The position numbers were made by a program, and so were the translations under genes. A stretch of DNA of 64,000 nt. Origin: Strigamia acuminata (lineage: Eukaryota > Arthropoda > Chilopoda > Geophilomorpha > Linotaeniidae). This document shows positions 56,863 to 64,000 of the stretch, one piece after another (positions within the stretch are counted from its first letter, which is position 1; every line of letters begins with the position of its first letter). Location: NCBI GenBank assembly GCA_949358305.1, contig OX442317.1, positions 14,078,491 to 14,142,490 of the forward strand, read 5' to 3'. The notes under the pieces were generated by a model, which was not told the origin of the DNA, searched no databases, and saw nothing but the letters and a program-made list of their open reading frames with translations.

Positions 56863-57435
56863 TTAAGTCTCTTTGTAATGGATTCTCATCTCGATGCTCG
56901 CTTCGTCATCGGCTCCATCTTGAACTGAGCTCGTTCCGTGTCGTCCCGACGTTCCAACACCATATCCGTATCTCCATTGCGTTGTGTCTTCGTAAATGGC
57001 CCCCATTGCTGTAAACTTCTTAACGGTACATTCGAATGTTAGTTTAATCTTCAGGCCTAACGTCTTCCGATTCAGAGCGGCTATTTTCCACTTCACGAGG
57101 CGTGCAGCATGCTCAATCTTCAGTGCCTTTTCTCGATTAATTCTCTTATATTCGTTACGTCTTACCGCCAGCTTCTCAGCGTTGCTCTCTTGGCGAACAG
57201 TCGTCCTTGTTTCCACTTGAAACAGTTCTTTTTGCTGTACGTCCGCCATTTTCCTTTTCGAATCGTCTTCATTCGAATTAGGCCCACACATCCCTGGCTC
57301 GCATTTTGGTCCACGGCACCACTTTTTCGAATCGCCTGTCAATTTCCACGCCAGCGATTCGAGGTTAGAATTCGGGGACGAAGTGTTGAGTTGCCTTGTG
57401 CAAATCGCCCGATCACTTTGCCTGATTTTAGGCAT
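56863..57435 (-). CDS. Unidentified 190-residue ORF
   Basis: An ATG-started frame on the minus strand (MPKIRQSDRAICTRQ), not recognised. The first third is Ser/Asn-rich with a CRGPKCEPGMCG cysteine cluster. The middle (about 65-130) is Lys/Arg/Glu-rich, likely helical, with many basic residues. The end is Gly/Ser/Asp-rich with no membrane segment. It might be a degenerate gag-like or accessory protein of the minus-strand element whose 3' LTR lies downstream, or a captured host fragment. An AAAATGGCGGAC box lies inside it at an internal Met (KRKMADVQ). Plus-strand ORFs over the same bases show that open frames are easy here. Confidence that it is translated is low. Confidence 0.35.
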   Translation of the reverse strand: MPKIRQSDRAICTRQLNTSSPNSNLESLAWKLTGDSKKWCRGPKCEPGMCGPNSNEDDSKRKMADVQQKELFQVETRTTVRQESNAEKLAVRRNEYKRINREKALKIEHAARLVKWKIAALNRKTLGLKIKLTFECTVKKFTAMGAIYEDTTQWRYGYGVGTSGRHGTSSVQDGADDEASIEMRIHYKET

Positions 57436-57975
57436 TTTTGCAAGGAGATAGAGAGAGTGAGAATGGTTGACTGCTCAACCTGAGCTTTTATTCGCAAGTG
57501 TCTAATTTAATCCTTTTAACAATGAGACGAAACGTGACACGAGATGGACAACAATCAAATATCAAGTGTCACAAAACAAGGTTTATGTTTTTAAGCCTAA
57601 CATTGAAAAAATGTCTTAATTATATCTCAGAAACTTCATTTATAGAAGACATGAAGTTTCCTAATTAAAGATAACATGGGTGAAGTTGTCAGGCGCTTTT
57701 CTGGCCTAAAATTATCACTTTTAACACAAGTGTATAATTTAACATTGTAAATAACTGAATAGAAATGAGCAAACTTAAATACATTTCTCAGATCACAGAG
57801 AAAGTAGCAATCCGAGATAAAAACATGCTTTAAACTAACAAACAACAACTTGAGTTATATAAACATTGATAAAAATACAACTCCTCTGTGTATGACGTCA
57901 TTTGCGAGTATGACTGCTCCATCGCTTCTTGTTATCTCTCGCAAATCGTCCACAATCATGTCGAAATGAATTCAG
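57436..57975. other. Intergenic stretch with a TGACGTCA box near the first candidate splice donor
   Basis: No convincing ORF. TGACGTCA at 57893-57900 lies 75 bp before the first candidate splice donor (57976), in CGCAAAT- and CTCGC-containing sequence that is less A/T-rich than its surroundings. It is a plausible start for the plus-strand spliced transcript suggested downstream, but no TATA box is evident. Confidence 0.3.
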
Positions 57976-59086
57976 GTATGAAACTGAACAAAAGACCTAA
58001 ACTAATTCGTCCAATTACATATTCAAACCTAATTACTATTTATTTTAACAGATAATCGAAGAAACATTCAACCGCACGCTTCATCCGGGTCTCAACTACT
58101 GAAAATGGCCGACCTAATACAACGCCTTCGCTCACGATCGCCTTTTGCTGCGGATTACTTCTCTCCCGCGATCCCATGAATTACCGATCAGGTAAGTAAG
58201 CACATATGTATTTCCTTCCAACATATTGCTTGTGTCTTTGAGCTTAAACGAGCGTTTCCTTTGGCCATTTCAGCGTCCATCACCCGAACCAAGCCGTACG
58301 ATTTCCGTCTCCTCGACTTCACAACAGCGTGAGATGTTCTTCAACGATATAACTGTAAGGTACATAAATGTTTGAATAAATAACAAGTGTAAATAAAACT
58401 TAATATCTATTTACAGCCTCGTGCAACTCCCGAACCGAATTGCATCCATATTCAGCCAAACTTAAGGTAAACAATTTCAAGTGTATAAAGTCAAACATAA
58501 ATTTAACAAGTAGCGTAATTATATCTAACCTAAACATTCTTTATTTACAGTCATTCCCTCATCTGAAGCAGATTTGTGACTTCTGCCCCATCCCGCAAAC
58601 CGTCTTAATTTATCCGTAAGTGATAAATCAACGCGAATTAAACACTGTAAACCTCGATTATAACTAACACGTATTTTCCTTTCAGACATACTCGAATCCA
58701 GAGATTTTATCACGACCCGGGGAGTTCTTCAAATTCAGATAAGTTATAGCAATTAATTCCCGTTATGAACAATTATTTAAAAGCTCGAACTCCTTTTCAG
58801 AACCTCCTAGAACTTCAATGTGATCAACAACCCGAGATGATGCCTGTTCAACTAAGTGACAACTGATTGCCCTCTGAGTGGTAAATAAATTTAACTAATT
58901 TATTTCTTTCTTTCTTTAGTGAAAAGTTCAACTTTCACCGTCTTTTCTTTTACAGCTATCATCGGACTCGCCAATGATTCTGGATTGAAGTCGACCCGAT
59001 TTTCCCTCGACTTTGCACAATTGTCAACGGATTGACCCAAGAGATGTAAGTAAAATATACCTAATATATTTTCCTTCTTTCTTCAG
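57976..59086 (+). other. Run of eight candidate short introns with small exons
   Basis: Candidate introns: 57976-58051, 58192-58273, 58355-58416, 58467-58550, 58616-58685, 58740-58800, 58881-58955 and 59046-59086 (41-84 bp). Most have GTAAGT-like donors and TTTNCAG acceptors. The sixth has ATAAGT where GT is expected. Exons between them are 50-140 bp, and each contains an ACCCG or CCCGA-type motif. Frames do not stay open through consistent splicing: exon 2 stops before its donor, and exons 3 to 5 need incompatible phases. A spliced non-coding RNA or a decayed multi-exon gene fits better than an intact protein gene. Confidence 0.4.
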
Positions 59087-59157
59087 TAACTTGAAAGTGC
59101 ATGCAAAGATTTCCTTTATTTCGAGATGTATTTCCTGTTTCGAACTGATTCGCAACA

Positions 59158-62100
59158 ATGTTGCTAAAACTTACATTGAAGCCTTCTACTAAGGTTTAAA
59201 CACTATTTCAGAACATTCAGAGACATTGGTCTTGTGATGTTTGTGCTAAGTCAACTGTGATGTCAAATGAGATCAAAAGTTTATTCTTTCAAATCATTGC
59301 TTGGATGTTGCTAAAACTTACATTAAAGCTTTCTACTAAAGTTTAAACACTATTTCAGAACATTCAGAGACATTGGTCTTGTGGTGTTTGTGCTAAGCCA
59401 ACTGTGATGTCAAATGAGATCAAAAGTTTATTCTTTCAAATTATTGCTTGGATGTTGCTAACACTTACATTGAAGCCGTCTACTAAGGTTTAAACACTAT
59501 TACAGAACATTTAGAGACATTGGTCTTGTAGTGTTTGTGCTAAGTCAACTGTGATGAGATCAAAAGTCTATTTTCCCAAATCATTTCTTGGATGTTGCTA
59601 AAACTTACATTAAAGCTTTCTACTAAGGTTTAAACACTATTTCAGAACATTCAGAGACATTGATCTTGTGATGTTTGTGCTAAGTCAACTGTGATGAGAT
59701 CAAAAGTCTAATCTCCCAAATCATTGCTTGGATGTTGCTAAAACTTACATTAAAGCTTTCTACTAAGGTTTAAACACTATTTCAAAACATTCAGAGACAT
59801 TGGTCTTGTGATGTTTGTGCTAAGTCAACTGTGATGAGATCAAAAGTCTATTCTCCCAAATCATTGCTTGGATGTTGCTAAAACTTACATTGAAGCCTTC
59901 TACTAAGGTTTAAACACTATTTCAGAACATTCAGAGACATTGGTTTGTGGTGTTTGTGCTAAGTCAACTGTGATGAGATCAAAAGTCTATTCTCCCAAAT
60001 CATTGCTTGGATGTTGCTAAAACTTACATTAAAGCTTTCTACTAAGGTTTAAACACTATTTCAAAACATTCAGAGACATTGGTCTTGTGATGTTTGTGCT
60101 AAGTCAACTGTGATGAGATCAAAAGTCTATTCTCCCAAATCATTGCTTGGATGTTGCTAAAACTTACATTAAAGCTTTCTACTAAGGTTTAAACACTATT
60201 TCAAAACATTCAGAGACATTGGTCTTGTGATGTTTGTGCTAAGTCAACTGTGATGAGATCAAAAGTCTATTCTCCCAAATCATTGCTTGGATGTTGCTAA
60301 AACTTACATTGAAGCCTTCTACTAAGGTTTAAACACTATTTCAGAACATTCAGAGACATTGGTTTGTGGTGTTTGTGCTAAGTCAACTGTGATGTCAAAT
60401 GAGATCAAAAGTTTATTCTTTCAAATTATTGCTTGGATGTTGCTAACACTTACATTGAAGCCTTCTACTAAGGTTTAAACACTATTTCTAAACATTCAGA
60501 GACATTGGTCTTGTGATGTTTGTGCTAAGTCAACTGTGATGTCAAATGGGATCAAAAGTTTATTCTTCCAAATCATTGCTTGGATGTTGCTAAAACTTAC
60601 ATTGAAGCTTTCTACTAAGGTTTAAACACTATTTCAGAACATTCAGAGACATTGGTCTTGTGATGTTTGTGCTAAGTCAACTGTGATGTCAAATGAGATC
60701 AAAAGTTTATTCTTTCAAATCATTGCTTGGATGTTGCTAAAACTTACATTGAAGCCTTCTACTAAGGTTTAAACACTATTTCAGAACATTCAGAGACATT
60801 GGTTTGTGGTGTTTGTGCTAAGTCAACTGTGATGTCAAATGAGATCAAAAGTTTATTCTTTCAAATTATTGCTTGGATGTTGCTAACACTTACATTGAAG
60901 CCTTCTACTAAGGTTTAAACACTATTTCTAAACATTCAGAGACATTGGTCTTGTGGTGTTTGTGCTAAGTCAACTGTGATGAGATCAAAAGTCTATTCTC
61001 CCAAATCATTGCTTGGATGTTGCTAAAACTTACATTGAAGCCTTCTACTAAGGTTTAAACACTATTTCAGAACATTCAGAGACATTGGTTTGTGGTGTTT
61101 GTGCTAAGTCAACTGTGATGTCAAATGAGATCAAAAGTTTATTCTTTCAAATTATTGCTTGGATGTTGCTAACACTTACATTGAAGCCTTCTACTAAGGT
61201 TTAAACACTATTTCTAAACATTCAGAGACATTGATCTTGTGGTGTTTGTGCTAAGTCAACTGTGACGTCAAATGAGATCAAAAGTTTATTCTTTCAAATT
61301 ATTGCTTGGATGTTGCTAACACTTACATTGAAGCCTTCTACTAAGGTTTAAACACTATTTCTAAACATTCAGAGACATTGATCTTGTGGTGTTTGTGCTA
61401 AGTCAACTGTGACGTCAAATGAGATCAAAAGTTTATTCTTTCAAATTATTGCTTGGATGTTGCTAAAACTTACATTGAAGCTTTCTACTAAGGTTTAAAC
61501 ACTATTTCAGAACATTCAGAAACATTGGTCTTGTGATGTTTGTGCTAAGTCAACTGTGATGTCAAATGGGATCAAAAGTTTATTCTTCCAAATCATTGCT
61601 TGGATGTTGCTAAAACTTACATTGAAGCTTTCTACTAAGGTTTAAACACTATTTCAGAACATTCAGAGACATTGGTCTTGTGATGTTTGTGCTAAGTCAA
61701 CTGTGATGTCAAATGAGATCAAAAGTTTATTCTTTCAAATCATTGCTTGGATGTTGCTAAAACTTACATTGAAGCCTTCTACTAAGGTTTAAACACTATT
61801 TCAGAACATTCAGAGACATTGGTTTGTGGTGTTTGTGCTAAGTCAACTGTGATGTCAAATGAGATCAAAAGTTTATTCTTTCAAATTATTGCTTGGATGT
61901 TGCTAACACTTACATTGAAGCCTTCTACTAAGGTTTAAACACTATTTCTAAACATTCAGAGACATTGGTCTTGTGGTGTTTGTGCTAAGTCAACTGTGAT
62001 GAGATCAAAAGTCTATTCTCCCAAATCATTGCTTGGATGTTGCTAAAACTTACATTGAAGCCTTCTACTAAGGTTTAAACACTATTTCAGAACATTCAGA

Positions 62101-64000
62101 GACATTGGTTTGTGGTGTTTGTGCTAAGTCAACTGTGATGTCAAATGAGATCAAAAGTTTATTCTTTCAAATTATTGCTTGGATGTTGCTAACACTTACA
62201 TTGAAGCCTTCTACTAAGGTTTAAACACTATTTCTAAACATTCAGAGACATTGATCTTGTGGTGTTTGTGCTAAGTCAACTGTGACGTCAAATGAGATCA
62301 AAAGTTTATTCTTTCAAATTATTGCTTGGATGTTGCTAACACTTACATTGAAGCCTTCTACTAAGGTTTAAACACTATTTCTAAACATTCAGAGACATTG
62401 ATCTTGTGGTGTTTGTGCTAAGTCAACTGTGACGTCAAATGAGATCAAAAGTTTATTCTTTCAAATTATTGCTTGGATGTTGCTAAAACTTACATTGAAG
62501 CTTTCTACTAAGGTTTAAACACTATTTCAGAACATTCAGAAACATTGGTCTTGTGATGTTTGTGCTAAGTCAACTGTGATGTCAAATGGGATCAAAAGTT
62601 TATTCTTCCAAATCATTGCTTGGATGTTGCTAAAACTTACATTGAAGCTTTCTACTAAGGTTTAAACACTATTTCAGAACATTCAGAGACATTGGTCTTG
62701 TGATGTTTGTGCTAAGTCAACTGTGATGTCAAATGAGATCAAAAGTTTATTCTTTCAAATCATTGCTTGGATGTTGCTAAAACTTACATTGAAGCCTTCT
62801 ACTAAGGTTTAAACACTATTTCAGAACATTCAGAGACATTGGTTTGTGGTGTTTGTGCTAAGTCAACTGTGATGTCAAATGAGATCAAAAGTTTATTCTT
62901 TCAAATTATTGCTTGGATGTTGCTAACACTTACATTGAAGCCTTCTACTAAGGTTTAAACACTATTTCTAAACATTCAGAGACATTGGTCTTGTGGTGTT
63001 TGTGCTAAGTCAACTGTGATGAGATCAAAAGTCTATTCTCCCAAATCATTGCTTGGATGTTGCTAAAACTTACATTGAAGCCTTCTACTAAGGTTTAAAC
63101 ACTATTTCAGAACATTCAGAGACATTGGTTTGTGGTGTTTGTGCTAAGTCAACTGTGATGTCAAATGAGATCAAAAGTTTATTCTTTCAAATTATTGCTT
63201 GGATGTTGCTAACACTTACATTGAAGCCTTCTACTAAGGTTTAAACACTATTTCTAAACATTCAGAGACATTGATCTTGTGGTGTTTGTGCTAAGTCAAC
63301 TGTGACGTCAAATGAGATCAAAAGTTTATTCTTTCAAATTATTGCTTGGATGTTGCTAAAACTTACATTGAAGCTTTCTACTAAGGTTTAAACACTATTT
63401 CAGAACATTCAGAAACATTGGTCTTGTGATGTTTGTGCTAAGTCAACTGTGATGTCAAATGGGATCAAAAGTTTATTCTTCCAAATCATTGCTTGGATGT
63501 TGCTAAAACTTACATTGAAGCTTTCTACTAAGGTTTAAACACTATTTCAGAACATTCAGAGACATTGGTCTTGTGATGTTTGTGCTAAGTCAACTGTGAT
63601 GTCAAATGAGATCAAAAGTTTATTCTTTCAAATCATTGCTTGGATGTTGCTAAAACTTACATTGAAGCCTTCTACTAAGGTTTAAACACTATTTCAGAAC
63701 ATTCAGAGACATTGGTTTGTGGTGTTTGTGCTAAGTCAACTGTGATGTCAAATGAGATCAAAAGTTTATTCTTTCAAATTATTGCTTGGATGTTGCTAAC
63801 ACTTACATTGAAGCCTTCTACTAAGGTTTAAACACTATTTCTAAACATTCAGAGACATTGGTCTTGTGGTGTTTGTGCTAAGTCAACTGTGATGAGATCA
63901 AAAGTCTATTCTCCCAAATCATTGCTTGGATGTTGCTAAAACTTACATTGAAGCCTTCTACTAAGGTTTAAACACTATTTCAGAACATTCAGAGACATTG
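59158..64000 (+). repeat. Tandem satellite array, block 5, with a 1020-bp higher-order period
   Basis: The satellite resumes in mid-monomer at ATGTTGCTAAAAC and runs off the window. From about 60541 it forms regular 1020-bp units (about 7 monomers): TTGATCTTGTGG occurs at 61231, 62251 and 63271, and GTCAAATGGGATC at 60541, 61561 and 62581. The last unit lacks one 147-bp monomer (spacing 873 bp, next GTCAAATGGG at about 63454). Bases 59158-60540 are less ordered and include private changes such as GCTAAGCCAACTG and ATTACAGAAC. Confidence 0.95.

Larger units (their letters stand above)
54400..59157. mobile_element. Composite insertion: LTR, unidentified interior and exon-like cassettes
   Basis: The left end TGTTGCGG and right end CGCAACA look like LTR termini. 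The flanks (AGTC left, ATGT right) are not a duplication, and 23 bp of monomer is missing between them. The left 1567 bp is a minus-strand LTR related to element 3. Its partner LTR is absent, and the right end is not related to it. The simplest view is recombination or deletion between two different insertions; the right half is of unknown origin. Confidence 0.6.

Noticed and set aside
56863-57435. Assigning the 190-aa ORF to a named gag or zinc-finger family
   Set aside because: The cysteines (CRGPKCEPGMC) do not form a CCHC knuckle, and no conserved block was recognised.
58052-58965. A protein-coding gene in the exon-like cassettes
   Set aside because: No combination of the visible splice sites keeps a frame open across the exons. 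The longest open exon (58052-58191) meets a stop before its donor.
1-64000. tRNA or rRNA genes
   Set aside because: The only tRNA-like stretches are the primer-binding sites of about 20 bases next to LTRs. No cloverleaf or rRNA sequence was recognised.

Overview
This window is repetitive, heterochromatin-like DNA from an animal, almost certainly an invertebrate. The evidence is BEL/Pao-type LTR retrotransposons (a superfamily known from metazoans), short GT-AG introns, and primer-binding sites matching the 3' end of an animal-type histidine tRNA. Nothing fixes the species. No conventional host gene is convincing.

Layout. More than half of the window (1-5546, 10681-34616, 35538-36081, 53661-54399, 59158-64000) is one tandem satellite, always in the same orientation. 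Its monomer is about 140 or 147 bp; the two lengths differ by a 7-bp indel. Monomer variants are ordered into higher-order repeats of about 875, 1020, 1294, 2425, 4424 and 6142 bp that change from block to block.

Four insertions interrupt the satellite. (1) 5547-10680 is a minus-strand BEL/Pao element with an intact 5' LTR and a broken gag. It has lost all of pol and most of its 3' LTR, and its gag is split by a 1.2-kb TIR element (6523-7726) with very long inverted repeats and an internal minisatellite. (2) 34617-35537 is a solo LTR-like element. (3) 36082-53660 is a plus-strand BEL/Pao element with 1562-bp LTRs. Its gag-pol frame is open except that a second, different BEL/Pao element (43549-51701, minus strand, 940-bp LTRs, intact 1742-aa polyprotein) has inserted near the 3' end of pol. 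(4) 54400-59157 is a composite: a minus-strand 3' LTR related to element 3, a polypurine tract, an unidentified 190-aa ORF, and a run of short exon/intron-like units on the plus strand. It has no target duplication.

Insertion order can be read from the sequence. The nested element is the youngest datable event: I saw no differences between its LTRs. Its host element has about 13 differences over 1562 bp. Elements 1 and 3 sit at the same GTGC position of the satellite monomer in opposite orientations. The LTRs of elements 1 and 3 share a positional architecture: a TGACGTCA box about 330-350 bp in, CGCCATGTT boxes about 715-755 bp in, and AATAAA about 1230-1265 bp in.
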